Positions 1-12,245 are shown, counted from the first letter of the stretch. The stretch: 42,012 bases of DNA from Phycisphaerales bacterium (GCA_003162245.1 PMMM01000171.1:13578-55589), one strand, 5' to 3'. Program-made: numbers and translations. The notes: generated from the sequence alone by a model not told the origin.

Positions 1-501
1 GGGCGAAGGCAGCGAGCGCCCGTGTTCCTCAGCTTCGTGCGCAGCGAAGCCGGGTGCGATGTGTTTCGGGTGGTAGTGCTGGCCCCAGCCGAGACCTTCC
101 TCCCACTTGTGCTTGTACTCGGCGTACTTGACCGTGAGAAAACCGCACGCGCCGAGGAAGGTGAGGACCAGCATGGCGGCAAGCAGCTTCTGGCGGCGGC
201 GCTGGGCGGCCCACACGCCGGTGGCCATCGTGAAGCTGCTGCACAGGAGGATGGCGGTGTTGAGGGCGCCGAGGGGTTTGCTGAGGTAGACGTGGGCGTA
301 GTAGAAGATCTCGGGGTGGTTGGCGCGGTAGACGGCGTAGACGCAGAAGAGGCCGGCGAACAGCAGGATTTCGGTCGCGAGGAAGAGCCACATGCCCTGC
401 ACGGCGGCGTCGAATTGCTGGCGCGGATTGTCAAACTGGTGCTGCAGGTGGGCCGAGTGCTCAGCGGCGGGCGGCTGACCTGTGGGCTTCAGTGTGGACA
501 T
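1..501 (-). CDS. coxC: cytochrome c oxidase subunit III, partial (3' end beyond window)
   Basis: Membrane subunit III of the heme-copper oxidase encoded just upstream. The ATG at 501 opens a frame of 167 codons with no stop before the left edge, so only the N-terminal part is seen. It has the family pattern QGMWLFLATEILLFAGLF (about residues 36-53), then the loop with NHPEIFYYAH, a second hydrophobic stretch (LGALNTAILLCSSFTMATGVWAA) and a third (LLAAMLVLTFLGACGFLTVKYAEY) followed by a His-rich segment. The gene begins 30 nt after the coxA stop in the same operon. The missing C-terminus should hold the remaining helices. The product name is secure. The total length cannot be judged. Confidence 0.9.
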   Translation of the reverse strand, partial: MSTLKPTGQPPAAEHSAHLQHQFDNPRQQFDAAVQGMWLFLATEILLFAGLFCVYAVYRANHPEIFYYAHVYLSKPLGALNTAILLCSSFTMATGVWAAQRRRQKLLAAMLVLTFLGACGFLTVKYAEYKHKWEEGLGWGQHYHPKHIAPGFAAHEAEEHGRSLPSP

Positions 502-531
502 CGTGCTCGGCTCGCTGCGGTCAGGGTACGT

Positions 532-2204
<1,673 letters not shown>

Positions 2205-2208
<4 letters not shown>

Positions 2209-3221
2209 GGCGAGCGCTCTTCCGGGCTTTTGCTAAGGGTCTTGAGGTATTCGATGATGGCGGTGATTTCCTGGTCCTTCAACTGGCCCTTGAACGTCGG
2301 CATGACGTTTTCGAAGCCCGCGACGATCTTCGCGCTGGGCGTGAGAATGGACTCGCGGATGTAGTTTTCGTCCACAATGACGCTGGGCTGGCCCTTGATC
2401 CCCACCTCGTGGCCGAAGATGCCTCTGAACGTGGGGCCGACGTGCGCGCGGCCGTCCACCGTGTGGCAGCCACTGCAGCGGCGGGAGACGAGGAGCGCGC
2501 CGACTTCGGCCGGGGTGTGGGTCTTGAACGGATCGGAAACGTCGGTGAGCCATTTCTCGTACAGGCCGGGCTCGTGGACGACGACGCGGGCGCGCATGTC
2601 GGAGTGCTGGGTGCCGCAGAATTCGGAGCAGAGGGCGAGGTATTCGCCGGTGCGGGTGGGCCGGAACCACATTTTGTTGTAGCGGCCTGGGACGGCGTCT
2701 TTCTTGATACGGAAGGCGGGGATGTAGAAGCTGTGAATGACGTCGTTCGAGGCCAGGATGAGGCGAACGGGGGTATCGATGGGGACGTGCAGCTCGGTGT
2801 CGTCGTGGCCGTTGGGGTACTTGAAGGTCCACAGCCACTTCTGGCCGGTGACGTAGATGTCCATGGCCTGGCCGGGCGGGTTCGCGAGGTCCATGAAGCC
2901 GCGGAAGCCGACGTAGAACATCACGATGACGAGGATGAGGGGGATGATGGTCCACGTCACCTCGAGCGCGAGGCTGTGCGAGCTATGGAGGCGCGGGAGC
3001 TCGCCCTCGACGCGCCGGCGGTAGCGGAGGACGAAGTACACCATGAGCGCGACGATCAGGACGAAGAAAAAGACGGACACCCAGTAGATGAAGTAAAAGA
3101 CCGCGTCCACTTCGGCGGCGTGGCCGGAGGCTTGGGGCGGCATCCAGGCCGAGCCGCCTTCGGGGGCGATGGACGGCAGGCTCGTGGCCTGAGCGAGCAG
3201 GTTGGGCAGGAGGGCGTTCAC
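2205..3221 (-). CDS. coxB: cytochrome c oxidase subunit II with fused cytochrome c domain
   Basis: Electron-entry subunit of a caa3-type oxidase, 338 aa. Two transmembrane helices lie at about 41-65 and 88-108. A cupredoxin domain follows, with the CuA ligands His163 (VIHSFYIP), Cys198, Cys202, His206 and Met209 ([12 protein letters not shown]). The C-terminal third is a class I cytochrome c with heme motif CSGCH (249-253) and probable axial Met307 (NVMPTFKG). The fused cytochrome is what makes the enzyme caa3 rather than aa3, so a separate soluble cytochrome c may not be needed. The start overlaps the end of the sco gene by 4 nt, and the stop overlaps the coxA start by 4 nt. Confidence 0.97.
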
Positions 3222-4054
3222 GGCGTGGCGACCGCTCCCTTCCGCCGGCGGCGCTCGCGACTCCAGAGCACGGACAAGAAGATGACGACGATGAGGAGCG
3301 TGAGCCCGGCGCCGGCACGGGCGACGTTCATGGCCGCGAGGCTGTAGCCGGTGCCGTCGTAGTGGTAGCAGTAGAGCAGGACGCGGTCGAGCGTGGTGCC
3401 GACTTTGCCTTCGGACGCCTCGACGAGCGACAAGCGCAGTGTCTTAGGCTCAAACGCGACGCCGTAGAGATAGCGGGAGATGCGGCCGTCCGGCGTGCAG
3501 AGAATCGGAGCAGCGACGTGCATCCACTCGCCGCGCTCCTCGTTCCAGGCGATGCGGAAGCCGGTGGCGGCGAGGACGGCGTCGATGCTCGGCTGACGGC
3601 CGACCAGGAAAGACCAGCCGGCGGCGGCCGAGGGGCGGCCGTAGTATTGCAGGTAGTTCTGGCGTTTGAGGTTGGCGAGCTGCGGGGTTTCGCGGGGCTC
3701 GAAGCTGATGGTGACGACGCGGAATTCCCGGCCGACGGACCAATCCAACTCCTTGAGCGTATCGGTCAGACCGTTGAGCATGAGGCCGCACAACATGGGG
3801 CATTTGTAGTAATTGAGGGTGAGAATGACGGGCTGCTTGCCGTCGAAGAAGTCGCCGAGGCGGACGATGCGGCCGTCGTGGGCCTGGAATTGCGTGTCGA
3901 GCGGCAGGCGGGCGTCGAGATGCTCGTCGATGCCGACGTTGACCAACTCGGGCGGCAGGGACTCGGTGCGATCCTGTCCCGGCGTGCGTGCGGCCAGGGT
4001 GCAGAGGGCGAGCAACGCGGTGGTGATGACGGATGCACGTTTTTTCCGCTTCAT
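3218..4054 (-). CDS. sco: SCO1/SenC/PrrC-family copper chaperone
   Basis: Thioredoxin-fold copper chaperone that matures the CuA site of subunit II. The 278-aa product starts with a basic segment and a hydrophobic signal or anchor (about residues 8-22). It carries the SCO copper-binding motif CPMLC (Cys85, Cys89) after NYYK, and the third ligand is probably His179 in EWMHVAAP. Before the basic C-terminus there is a second hydrophobic helix at about 245-262, which is unusual for a classical SCO but common when the gene sits in ACIII/cox operons (from memory). It has 4-nt overlaps with both the 125-aa gene upstream and coxB downstream, so it is co-expressed with its client. Confidence 0.93.
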   Translation of the reverse strand: MKRKKRASVITTALLALCTLAARTPGQDRTESLPPELVNVGIDEHLDARLPLDTQFQAHDGRIVRLGDFFDGKQPVILTLNYYKCPMLCGLMLNGLTDTLKELDWSVGREFRVVTISFEPRETPQLANLKRQNYLQYYGRPSAAAGWSFLVGRQPSIDAVLAATGFRIAWNEERGEWMHVAAPILCTPDGRISRYLYGVAFEPKTLRLSLVEASEGKVGTTLDRVLLYCYHYDGTGYSLAAMNVARAGAGLTLLIVVIFLSVLWSRERRRRKGAVATP

Positions 4055-4428
4055 GGCGAACCTCCCCTGGTCTTTGGCTCCGCCGGCACAGTGGACGGTG
4101 CGCTGGCGGTGGTCGGCGCGGACGCCGGCCGCACGCCGCCGACGTAGAGGTCGATGGCCTGGTCGATGGGGATGGCGATGAGGCCGTAGTTGGGATCGAC
4201 GACGTGGCGGTCGTTGATGCGGGCGAGCTGCTGGAACTGGAGGTCGGCGAGCTCCTGCGGTTTGGCGGCGTAGGTCTTTTGCGCGTCCTCCATGTTCTGG
4301 ACGTCCTGGAAGAGGACGACGACGAAAATGATGATGGCGAGCGCGAGGATCAGGCCGACGAGGCCGATCACGAGGGCGGCCGCGGACTGCGGGTCGTCGC
4401 CGGAATGTGCGGAGTCCAGGTCAGACAT
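4051..4428 (-). CDS. small single-helix membrane protein of the ACIII/cox operon, function unknown
   Basis: This 125-aa protein is not assigned to a named family here. An acidic N-terminus (MSDLDSAHSGDDPQS) is followed by one strongly hydrophobic helix (about residues 18-42) and then a polar domain containing DVQNMEDAQ, PQELADLQFQQLARIND and an IPIDQAIDLYV segment. It ends in an Ala/Ser/Pro-rich tail. The topology fits an N-in bitopic protein with a short periplasmic domain. It overlaps actF by 8 nt and sco by 4 nt, so it is clearly part of the operon. The position, between complex III and oxidase assembly genes, suggests a small structural or assembly factor, by inference only. The motif PIDQAIDLYV would be the best query for finding relatives. 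Confidence 0.8.
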   Translation of the reverse strand: MSDLDSAHSGDDPQSAAALVIGLVGLILALAIIIFVVVLFQDVQNMEDAQKTYAAKPQELADLQFQQLARINDRHVVDPNYGLIAIPIDQAIDLYVGGVRPASAPTTASAPSTVPAEPKTRGGSP

Positions 4429-5647
4429 TCTCGAACGCCAGTGATTCGGCCAGGCGCGGGTCGCGCGCCGGGAGCAAGGTATACCGGGACATCAGTCGCA
4501 GGAGCACGAATGCGAACAGGCCGCCGAGGCCGATGAACAGCGTGACGTCGGTCGCGTGGAGTGCGGCGATGGTTTGGCCGGGTGCGGCGGGCTGCGGGCC
4601 GACGAGGTAATACAGGTCGAGCCAGTGCATGAAGAGCAGCCAGACGGCGGCGAGGGCCAGCGGCGCCTTACGCCGTTTGGGATAGCGGGAGATCAGGGCG
4701 AGGAAGGGAGCGACAAAGTGGCCGAAAAGGAGCAGGAGGCTGACGCCGACCCACCAGGTATCGCCCTGGCGCGGGCGGAACCAGACGGTTTCCTCGGGGA
4801 TATTGCCGTACCAGATGAGCATGTACTGAGAGAAGGCGATGTAGGCCCAGAAGACGACGAAGGCGAAGGCGAGCTTGCCGACATCGTGGTAGTGCTCGAC
4901 GGTGACGGATTGCGTCAGGCGGCCGGCGCGCTGGAGCAGGTACGCGAGCACCGCCAGCAGCGCGAAGAACCCGACGACGTTGCCGGAGAAGAAGTAGACG
5001 CCCCAGATGGTGCTGTACCAGTGCGGGTTGAGGGACATCAGGACGTCGATCGCGAAGAACGTGGTGGTCAGGGCGTAGAGCAACATGCCCGGGGCGCTCC
5101 ACCATTGCATCCGGAGGGTCAGAGCCGGGTCGCCGGTGGCGTCCTGTTGGAGCGACCGCTTCAGGAAGTAGCGGGCGAGGAGTGTCCAAAGGGCGAAGTA
5201 GAACGCGCAGCGGACGATGAAGAACGGGGCGTTCAAATAGGCGGCCTTGCCTTGGAGCACCGGGTCGTGCTGGACGGCGTCGGGGTTGGTCCAGATGTAG
5301 ACGCCGGCCATGCCGGTGAGCACGGGAATGAGCAGGGGGAGAAACAGGATCGCGAGCACGGGGATCGTCGCGGCCACGAACTCCGCCAGGCGGCGAAGGG
5401 CGACGCTCCAGCCGGCGCGCGTGAGATGCTGCAACATGACGAAGAACAGGCCGCCGAGCGCCAGCGAGAGGACAAAGCAGTAGTTGAGGATGTAAGAGCG
5501 GAAGAAGACGCTCCAGTCGCCTTGTCGCCAGCCGAGCAACACGCTGGCGACGAGGCCGGCGAGCGCGAGCAGTCCGGCGGCGCTGCGAGCCGGCCAGGTG
5601 CCGCTCAGCGGGCGTGAGTCAGTCGAACTGTCCACGGTGGTGGTCAT
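4421..5647 (-). CDS. actF: alternative complex III integral membrane subunit ActF
   Basis: Polytopic quinol-oxidizing-module subunit of ACIII, a NrfD/PsrC-type fold paralogous to ActC, 408 aa with about ten hydrophobic helices. Family-like segments include NYCFVLSLALGGLFFVMLQHLTRAGW near the N-terminus, a long insertion GVYIWTNPDAV, and FFSGNVVGFFALLAV and FSQYMLIWYGNIPEETVWF in the second half. The long upstream reading frame extends into actDE, but the proper N-terminus is the ATG at 5647 (MTTTVDSSTDSRP), 16 nt after the actDE stop. No strong Shine-Dalgarno is visible there, which suggests coupling to upstream translation. The stop overlaps the next gene by 8 nt. Confidence 0.92.
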   Translation of the reverse strand: MTTTVDSSTDSRPLSGTWPARSAAGLLALAGLVASVLLGWRQGDWSVFFRSYILNYCFVLSLALGGLFFVMLQHLTRAGWSVALRRLAEFVAATIPVLAILFLPLLIPVLTGMAGVYIWTNPDAVQHDPVLQGKAAYLNAPFFIVRCAFYFALWTLLARYFLKRSLQQDATGDPALTLRMQWWSAPGMLLYALTTTFFAIDVLMSLNPHWYSTIWGVYFFSGNVVGFFALLAVLAYLLQRAGRLTQSVTVEHYHDVGKLAFAFVVFWAYIAFSQYMLIWYGNIPEETVWFRPRQGDTWWVGVSLLLLFGHFVAPFLALISRYPKRRKAPLALAAVWLLFMHWLDLYYLVGPQPAAPGQTIAALHATDVTLFIGLGGLFAFVLLRLMSRYTLLPARDPRLAESLAFENV

Positions 5648-5663
5648 GTTTTCGTCGTCGCGC

Positions 5664-6920
5664 TCACCGTTCTTCGGGCCACTGGTCGCGCGGCACGTCC
5701 GCGCGCTGGACGCTTTGGCTGAGTTGCAGGGCCCGGATGTACGCAATGATAGCCCACCGGTCGGCGGGCGGAATCTGATCGCCGTAGGGCGGCATCGTGC
5801 GGAGGCCGTGCGTGATCGTGTTGAATATGTTCCCATTCTCGCGATCGCGGACAAGGTCGCCGACCAGAGCGGTGGGCTGGACCCAGCCGGGCGTGTCGAG
5901 CCGCAGCGCGCGGGCCGAGACAATGCCGTCGCCGGCGCCGCCGAGGCCGTGGCAGGGCGAGCAGTAGATATTGAACCGCTGCTGTCCACGGCGGACGGAC
6001 GACTGGGTGACCTGCACCTGCGGCGGGAAGGTCTTGACCCACTGGCCGTCGACCTTGCCCTCGTAGAAATGCGGATCATCGAGCGGGTCGCCGCGGGCGA
6101 TCGTGCCGGGGACCTGCGGGCGCATGGCGCGGGTGTCGGCGAAGGCGAAGTTGGCTTGTTGAGTCTTGTAGCGCTCCTGATTGCCCATGTCCTGAATGGG
6201 TTGGATGCGCGGCAAGGGCGATTTGGAGAGCCGCGCCTTGGCGGCAAAGAGCGGCGGCAGCAGGGCCAGGCTCGCGATGACCATGCCGGCGACGACGAGG
6301 CCGTGCGGCCAACGGGCCGGCGACGGCAGGTCCGCGAGCGGTTCGACGTGGGTGGGGCCAAGCGCGGCCAGGAGCTGCGCAGTGCCCTGGGCGTCGAACT
6401 TTGGATCGGCGGCGTCGATGCAGACGAAGAAGCGGTCGGCGGTCACGCGTTTGAAGCGCGCGGAGCCGAACAGGCGGTTGTGATGCCAGGGCAGGCTGTT
6501 CATGGCCAACATGCCGAGGAAGGTGGCCAGGGCCGCGAAGAGCACTGTGACCTCGAAGATCACGGGGATGTTGGCGGGCAGGCTGAAACGGGGCTTGCCG
6601 CTGATGAGGAAATCGTAGCCCTGGAGGAATGTCGGGAGCCACCCGAAGTCGAGCGCCCCGGTGGCGTTCGTCCACCATTGCAGCAGCAGGCCGGTCGCGC
6701 AGCCGATCAGGCCGAAGATGAAGACAAGCCAGGGGAGGCGTGTGCGGCGGACGCCCATGGCCTGGTCGATACCGTGCACGGGGAAGGGCGAGTGGGTGTC
6801 CCAGCGCGTGTAGCCGGCGTCGCGGACGCGCTCGGCGGCTGTCACCAGCGCCCCGACCGAATCGAACTCGGCCAGGAGGGCCTGGAGGCGGCCTTCGACC
6901 TTTGGTTCCTTGGTGTTCAC
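5664..6920 (-). CDS. actDE: alternative complex III ActD-ActE fusion (membrane subunit plus monoheme cytochrome c)
   Basis: A single 418-aa frame that joins two ACIII subunits usually encoded separately. Residues 1-190 are ActD (DUF3341-type): an N-terminal soluble part with [23 protein letters not shown], two helices (about 63-82 and 118-140) and the typical [19 protein letters not shown] and [11 protein letters not shown] segments. A third helix (about 206-225) connects to a periplasmic ActE-like cytochrome c with heme motif CSPCH (320-324), GAGDG and a likely axial Met376 in [10 protein letters not shown]. The start overlaps the actC stop by 4 nt. The reading frame is continuous through the junction, so this is a genuine fusion rather than a missed stop. 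Confidence 0.92.
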   Translation of the reverse strand: MNTKEPKVEGRLQALLAEFDSVGALVTAAERVRDAGYTRWDTHSPFPVHGIDQAMGVRRTRLPWLVFIFGLIGCATGLLLQWWTNATGALDFGWLPTFLQGYDFLISGKPRFSLPANIPVIFEVTVLFAALATFLGMLAMNSLPWHHNRLFGSARFKRVTADRFFVCIDAADPKFDAQGTAQLLAALGPTHVEPLADLPSPARWPHGLVVAGMVIASLALLPPLFAAKARLSKSPLPRIQPIQDMGNQERYKTQQANFAFADTRAMRPQVPGTIARGDPLDDPHFYEGKVDGQWVKTFPPQVQVTQSSVRRGQQRFNIYCSPCHGLGGAGDGIVSARALRLDTPGWVQPTALVGDLVRDRENGNIFNTITHGLRTMPPYGDQIPPADRWAIIAYIRALQLSQSVQRADVPRDQWPEER

Positions 6921-8398
6921 GGCTTCTTACGCTTGTGCGCCTCGTATTCGTCCGGGTTGTAGTCGAAGGCCCGTTTTGATGGTACGTGCTCGTGCGGGTG
7001 CGGCGTCGCCGCGTGGGTCAGCGTGGCCTGCGGCATGACCGTCTTCACTTCGGCCATCGCGACCAGGGGCAGGTACCGGCAGAAGAGCAAGAAGAGCGTG
7101 AAGAAGAGGCCGAAGCTGCCGGCGAGGGTCAGCAGGTCGACCCAGGTGGGGATGAAGATGCCCCAGCTCGACGGCAGGAAGTCCTGTGAGAGCGAGGTAA
7201 CGATGATCACGAAACGCTCGAACCACATGCCGACGTTGACGGCCATCGCGACCGCGAACGCGCCCCACGCATTCGTCCGTACCCGCCGGAACCAGAGCAG
7301 TTGGGGGATCACGACGTTGCAGGCGATCATGGTCCAGTACGCCCAGGCATAGGGGCCGAGGGCGCGGGCGCGGGAGATGAAGCTCTCGTGGGGGTTGCCG
7401 CTGTACCAGGATGTGAAGAACTCCATCCCATACGCGTACGCGACCATCAGGCCGGTGAGCAACAGGACCTTGCACATGTTGTCGATGTGCCGCGGCGTGA
7501 TGAGCGCCTTGAGCCCGAACAGGCTGCGGGCCGGGATGGCCAGCGTGAGGACCATCGCGAAGCCGCCGAAGATGGCGCCGGCGACGAAGTAGGGGGGGAA
7601 GATGGTCGTGTGCCAGCCGGGGAGCTGCGAGACGGCGAAATCGAAGCTAACGACGGAGTGCACGCTGAGCACGAGCGGCGTGGCGAGGGCCGCGAGGATG
7701 AGGTAGGCGCGCTCGAAGCGGTGCCAGTGGCGCGACGAGCCGGTCCAGCCAAGGGCCAGCAGGCCGTAAACGTAATATTTCCACTTGCTGGTCGCCCGGT
7801 CGCGAAACGTGGCCAGGTCCGGGATCATCCCGGTGTACCAGAAGAGCAGCGACACGAGCATGTAGGTGCTGACGGCGAACACGTCCCACAACAGCGGGCT
7901 GCGGAAGTTGGGCCACATGGCCATCTGGTTCGGGATCGGAAACACCCAGTAGAGCAGCCAGATGCGCCCGACGTGGATCGCGGGGAACATGCCGGCACAC
8001 ATAACCGCGAAAATGGTCATCGCCTCGGCGAAGCGGTTGATGCCGGTGCGCCATTTCTGGCGGAAGAGGAAGAGGATCGCGGAGATGAGCGTGCCGGCGT
8101 GGCCGATGCCGACCCAGAAGACGAAGTTGGTGATGTCAAAGCCCCAGCCGTTGGGGATGTTGAGGCCCCACACGCCGACGCCGTTGAAGACCAGGTAGCC
8201 GATCATGGCGCCGAGGACGGCCAGGAGCGTGACGGCGATGGCGAAGGCGATGTACCAGGCGCGCGGTGGGCGTCGCGCCTCCCAGACGGCCGACACCGTG
8301 TCGGTAACGGACGTGAAGTCGTGTCCGCCGAGGACCAGCGGAGCGCGCTGGCCGGGGATGTCGAGCGTGTTGTCGATTTCGCCGACGGTGGACGCCAT
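6917..8398 (-). CDS. actC: alternative complex III NrfD-like membrane subunit ActC
   Basis: Integral membrane quinol-binding subunit of ACIII (NrfD/PsrC superfamily), 493 aa with about ten hydrophobic helices. Characteristic stretches are [21 protein letters not shown] (about residues 94-114), [24 protein letters not shown]-like [29 protein letters not shown] and [12 protein letters not shown]. Histidines in these helices are the family's candidate quinol or proton ligands. The C-terminus is a soluble His/Pro-rich tail ending in charged residues. The ATG at 8398 lies 5 nt after the actB stop, and the stop overlaps actDE by 4 nt. Confidence 0.95.
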   Translation of the reverse strand: MASTVGEIDNTLDIPGQRAPLVLGGHDFTSVTDTVSAVWEARRPPRAWYIAFAIAVTLLAVLGAMIGYLVFNGVGVWGLNIPNGWGFDITNFVFWVGIGHAGTLISAILFLFRQKWRTGINRFAEAMTIFAVMCAGMFPAIHVGRIWLLYWVFPIPNQMAMWPNFRSPLLWDVFAVSTYMLVSLLFWYTGMIPDLATFRDRATSKWKYYVYGLLALGWTGSSRHWHRFERAYLILAALATPLVLSVHSVVSFDFAVSQLPGWHTTIFPPYFVAGAIFGGFAMVLTLAIPARSLFGLKALITPRHIDNMCKVLLLTGLMVAYAYGMEFFTSWYSGNPHESFISRARALGPYAWAYWTMIACNVVIPQLLWFRRVRTNAWGAFAVAMAVNVGMWFERFVIIVTSLSQDFLPSSWGIFIPTWVDLLTLAGSFGLFFTLFLLFCRYLPLVAMAEVKTVMPQATLTHAATPHPHEHVPSKRAFDYNPDEYEAHKRKKP

Positions 8399-8403
8399 GC
8401 GCG

Positions 8404-11400
8404 CTACGTTCCTCCGCTTGGCGGCAGCTTCGCCGGATTCGTCAACTTCGCCAGGTACTTGGTACGCGGCTTGATGTTCAGTTCTGCCAGCAGGGCGTAG
8501 GCGCGGGGGTGGTCGTGCAGTTTGCGCACACGGCTGGCGGGGTCGTTCAGGTCGCCGAAGACGAGCGCGTCGGTCGGGCAGGTTTGGGCGCAGGCGGGGA
8601 CGATCAGGCCGTCAGGGATGCGGTCCCAGCGCTCGTTCTTCGCTTTGATTCTCACGGCGGCGATGCGCTGCACGCAGAAGGTGCATTTTTCCATTACGCC
8701 CCGGCTGCGAACGGTGACGTTGGGGTTGTTGGCCATCTTCTCGATGTCGGTGAGGTCGAGCTGCCGGAGCTTGCCGGGAGCCGGCGCCTTGTCGCTTTTG
8801 AGGGAGCGCGGGTGCTGGGGGCCGTGGTGGTTGTAGAACCAGTTGAACCGGCGGACCTTGAACGGGCAGTTATTCGAGCAGTAGCGCGTGCCGACGCAGC
8901 GGTTGTAGACCATGAGGTTGAGGCCCTCCTCGTCGTGCACGGTGGCGGCGACGGGGCAGACCTGCTCGCAAGGGGCGTTCTCGCAGTGGACGCAGGCGAC
9001 GGGTTGATGCACGAGCGCGGACCCTTGATCGCGCGAATCCTCGCTCGCGGCGCGAAAATAGCGGTCCACGCGGAGCCAGTGCATCTCGCGGCCGCGGGCG
9101 ACTTCGTCCTTGCCGACGACGGGGATGTTGTTCTCCGCCTGGCAGGCGAGGACGCACGCCCCGCAGCCGGTGCACGCCGACAGGTCGATCGCCATGCCCC
9201 ACTTGTGGTCGAGGTACTGCTTCTCGGTCCACAACGCGGCGGCCGGCGTGACGTGCTCGACGTGTTGCGCGAAGTCGGGATGCTCTTTGTAGTGGGCGAG
9301 CGTGGCCTCGCGGACCAATTCCGGGATGCGGCGTTGTGTTTCGTCGTCGCCGACGCGCGAGCGGATCGCGTGGTGGTCCTGGGTCGTCGCGAGGTCGTGG
9401 TGCCGGCCGGTCGCTCTGACGAGGAAGGTCAGGGCGATGTCGCCATCGGCCGCGGTGCGGAACGGGTAGACGTTGGTCCCGGCGTCGTCGGCGACGGCGC
9501 CCGCGGCGGCGGCGCGGCCGTAACCGAGCGGTAGCGTGAGCGAGCCCTCGGCGTGGCCGGGGACGATGTACACCGGAATCTCCAACGCTCGGCCGCCGCG
9601 CTCGATGCGCAGGATGTTGCCGTTCTGGACGCCGAGCAGCTTGGCCTGCGTCGGGGCGATCAGCGCGGCGTTGTCCCAGGTGAGCTTGGTGATGGGGTCG
9701 GGCCACTCCTGGAGCCAGGCGTTGTTGGCGAAGCGGCCATCGTAGACGCTGTAGTCGGGTGCGAAGACGAGTTCCTCGGTGCTGCCGGCGCCGTATTCGC
9801 GGATACGGCCGATGGCGAGCGCCGGGGTGACGGTGGGCCAGGCGGTGTCGCGGATGACGCCGTCCTGTAACGCTTGGTCCCACTGCTTGGTCCAGTCGGT
9901 GCCCCAGTGGAACATGGCGCCGATCGTGCGCCGGACCAGGTCGTGGCCGCGCGTGAGCTGGTCCTCGGACAGCAGGGCGAGCAGCTCGATCGCGGTGCGG
10001 CCATCGTAGCGGGGCTCGATGAGCGGCTGGACGATGCTGAGCGTGCCGTCCCAGGCGCGGGCGTCGCCCCACGATTCGAGGTAGTGGGCTTGCGGCAGGT
10101 GCCAGGTGCATTGGCGCGAGGTCTCGTCATCGTACAGGCTGAGGTGGATCGAAGTCGGCACCTTCGCGAGGGCGTCGGCGAAGGCAGCGTCCGCGGGCGC
10201 GGCATAGACCGGGTTGCCGCCGAGGATTACGAGCGTGCTGACGGTGCCGGATTTCATCTGCTCGGTCAGTTTCGTCAGCGCGGCGCTGTGCGACGGGCGG
10301 TCCAAGTCCGGGTCGTCGGTGTACGCGAGCGTGTGGCCCGGTGCGTCCAGCCAGGTGTTGAGCACGTGGACGGCGGCGTGCACCTCGGGCGACTGCTGGG
10401 GGCCGGCGAGAATGAGGCAGCGGCCCTGGTGAGCGACCAGGTCGTCGGCGATCGCGGCGGCGGTCGCGGGGTCGAGCGGCGTCGAGCCGGGCGGGCGCGG
10501 GATCGGGCTGCGGAGTTCCTTTCCGAGCCGATGAGCGACATCGTCGGCCACGTGCTCCAGTGCCCGGCGAATCTGGCTCGACCGCACGGCGTAGCGGTGA
10601 TCGGCCATGCTGCCGGTGACAGTGAGGTTGCTCTCCAGCACGTACAGGCGGTTCATGGTGCCGTCGTCGGCGCGGCGGCGGGCGGCGAAGTCGGCGGCGT
10701 AGCGGACGGCCGCGGGATGCAGCATCAGGAAGTCGTCGTCGAAGCTGACGATGACGTCGGCCTGGTCGAGGTGCAGATGCGGGCGGTACGAGCGGCCGAA
10801 CGCCAGCCGCGTGCCTTCGCGCTCGTTGTCGCGGGAGACGGGCTCGTACTCGTACCACTGGGCCTGCGGGCAGGCGCACAGCAGGCGTGTTTTCATCTCG
10901 GCGAAGGTCGGCCCCGAGGACGCCTCGCTGAGGATGCAGAGGCCGGCGCCACCCTTGGTACGCAACTCGGCGAAATGGCTACGGGCGAAGGCCTCGAATT
11001 CCTGCCACGTGCGGTGCTTTTCACTGCCGCCGTCGGGTCCGCGCAGGCGGTGCACGGGGCTGCGGCTGCGGTCGGGGTCATAGAGGTCGAGGATGCTGGC
11101 CTGCATCCAGTGGTTGGTCTTGCCGCGGCTGAACGGGTGCTTGTCGTTGCCCTCGATCTTGGTCGGGCGGCCGTCGTAGCTGGTGACGAGCAAGCCGGTC
11201 GCGGTGCCGGCAAGCTCGAAGGCCGTCGCGTACTGCACCGGGACGCCGGGGATGCGGTCGTTGGGCTGCCTCGTGGCGGGAACGATGTTCTCCTTCGGCC
11301 AGCGGCAGCCGGTCATGCCGGCGAGCGCCAGCGAGGCGCCCATGAGCTTCAGAAACTGCCGGCGGGAGGCGCCGCCGGAGTGACCGGTTGAAAACTGGTT

Positions 11401-11514
11401 CCACAACTCCGGCGGAAACTCGGCCCCGGCCAAACGCTGGAACTCCGGCGTGTTCGCCAGCTCGTCCAAGCTACGCCAGTAGGCGAGTGCAGCGTGTTCT
11501 GGTCCGTGCTTCAC
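8404..11514 (-). CDS. actB: alternative complex III ActB (molybdopterin-oxidoreductase-like domain plus FeS domain)
   Basis: Large peripheral electron-transfer subunit. The chosen start is the GTG at 11514, which overlaps the actA TGA (GTGA) and gives 1036 aa. A longer upstream extension would lie inside actA. A canonical twin-arginine motif, SRRQFLK (residues 50-56), precedes a hydrophobic stretch ending MTGC (Cys70, a possible lipobox). Residues of about 100-730 form the molybdopterin-oxidoreductase-like domain, which in ACIII carries no cofactor. The C-terminal ferredoxin-like domain has Cys groups at 781/784/787/791 ([11 protein letters not shown]), 841/844/849/853 ([13 protein letters not shown]), 873/879/883 ([11 protein letters not shown]) and 944/947/975/979. 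Family knowledge assigns three [4Fe-4S] and one [3Fe-4S] cluster to such a domain. Confidence 0.95.
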   Translation of the reverse strand: MKHGPEHAALAYWRSLDELANTPEFQRLAGAEFPPELWNQFSTGHSGGASRRQFLKLMGASLALAGMTGCRWPKENIVPATRQPNDRIPGVPVQYATAFELAGTATGLLVTSYDGRPTKIEGNDKHPFSRGKTNHWMQASILDLYDPDRSRSPVHRLRGPDGGSEKHRTWQEFEAFARSHFAELRTKGGAGLCILSEASSGPTFAEMKTRLLCACPQAQWYEYEPVSRDNEREGTRLAFGRSYRPHLHLDQADVIVSFDDDFLMLHPAAVRYAADFAARRRADDGTMNRLYVLESNLTVTGSMADHRYAVRSSQIRRALEHVADDVAHRLGKELRSPIPRPPGSTPLDPATAAAIADDLVAHQGRCLILAGPQQSPEVHAAVHVLNTWLDAPGHTLAYTDDPDLDRPSHSAALTKLTEQMKSGTVSTLVILGGNPVYAAPADAAFADALAKVPTSIHLSLYDDETSRQCTWHLPQAHYLESWGDARAWDGTLSIVQPLIEPRYDGRTAIELLALLSEDQLTRGHDLVRRTIGAMFHWGTDWTKQWDQALQDGVIRDTAWPTVTPALAIGRIREYGAGSTEELVFAPDYSVYDGRFANNAWLQEWPDPITKLTWDNAALIAPTQAKLLGVQNGNILRIERGGRALEIPVYIVPGHAEGSLTLPLGYGRAAAAGAVADDAGTNVYPFRTAADGDIALTFLVRATGRHHDLATTQDHHAIRSRVGDDETQRRIPELVREATLAHYKEHPDFAQHVEHVTPAAALWTEKQYLDHKWGMAIDLSACTGCGACVLACQAENNIPVVGKDEVARGREMHWLRVDRYFRAASEDSRDQGSALVHQPVACVHCENAPCEQVCPVAATVHDEEGLNLMVYNRCVGTRYCSNNCPFKVRRFNWFYNHHGPQHPRSLKSDKAPAPGKLRQLDLTDIEKMANNPNVTVRSRGVMEKCTFCVQRIAAVRIKAKNERWDRIPDGLIVPACAQTCPTDALVFGDLNDPASRVRKLHDHPRAYALLAELNIKPRTKYLAKLTNPAKLPPSGGT

Positions 11515-12245
11515 CGGTGACACACCGAGCAAGTTTGCATGTACTCCACGCCGCGGATGTTGTAGTCCTGCATCAGTCGCCGTCCGAGGTCGGCGCGGGC
11601 GTCGCCGGGCGGCGGCATCCACAGCATGTCCGTGATCGCTTCGAGCGGCCGGAGGTTTGGGGCCGGATCGCGGTGACACTCGAGGCACCAGCCCATGCTG
11701 AGCGGCTTGGCCTGGTAGACGACCTCCATGCGGTCGATCCGGCCGTGGCACGTGACGCAGCCCACGCCGCGGGTCACGTGCGCGCTGTGGTTGAAGTACA
11801 CGTAGTCCGGCAGGTCGTGCACGCGGACCCACGGGATGGGCAGGCCGGCGGGCACGCGTTCACTGCCGTAGTACGCTTCCTGCAACACCGCCAACTTCGG
11901 ATTCGGCAAACCGGTCGCGGCCCGCACGCGGATGCCCGTCTGGTTGTTGTGGCAGTTGATGCAGGTTTGCGTGGGGGGCAGGGCGGCGGTGGCGGCGCGC
12001 TCGACGGTCACGTGACAGTAGCGGCAGTCGATGCCCAGCTCGCCGGCGTGCATGGCGTGGCTGTACGGAATCGGCTGCGGCGGCGAATAGCCGACGGCGG
12101 TGGCCAGCGGCGAGGCCCCGTAGGTCACCAAGAGCACGGCGTACGCGGGGAGTCCGAGCACGACCACGAGGATCAGCGCCCGGAGCTTGTTCGTCCACTT
12201 TGGAAAGAGGAAGGACGCGATGGGACCGCCTCCTCGCTGGCTCAC
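11511..12245 (-). CDS. actA: alternative complex III pentaheme cytochrome c ActA
   Basis: First gene of the operon, 244 aa. One N-terminal transmembrane helix (about residues 23-43) anchors a periplasmic domain with five CxxCH heme motifs: CRYCH (74-78), CINCH (95-99), CVTCH (163-167), CLECH (187-191) and CSVCH (239-243, at the extreme C-terminus). Five hemes and this topology match ActA of Rhodothermus and Flavobacterium ACIII. The frame opens with GTG at 12245 without a clear Shine-Dalgarno. A promoter-like pair lies only 12-40 nt upstream, so the mRNA may be nearly leaderless. The stop overlaps the actB GTG. Start confidence is moderate and function confidence is high. Confidence 0.93.
   Translation of the reverse strand: MSQRGGGPIASFLFPKWTNKLRALILVVVLGLPAYAVLLVTYGASPLATAVGYSPPQPIPYSHAMHAGELGIDCRYCHVTVERAATAALPPTQTCINCHNNQTGIRVRAATGLPNPKLAVLQEAYYGSERVPAGLPIPWVRVHDLPDYVYFNHSAHVTRGVGCVTCHGRIDRMEVVYQAKPLSMGWCLECHRDPAPNLRPLEAITDMLWMPPPGDARADLGRRLMQDYNIRGVEYMQTCSVCHR

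Noticed and set aside
11515-11832. Upstream extension of the actB frame
   Set aside because: It overlaps the heme-motif part of actA. The GTG at 11514 overlaps the actA stop, a typical coupled start.
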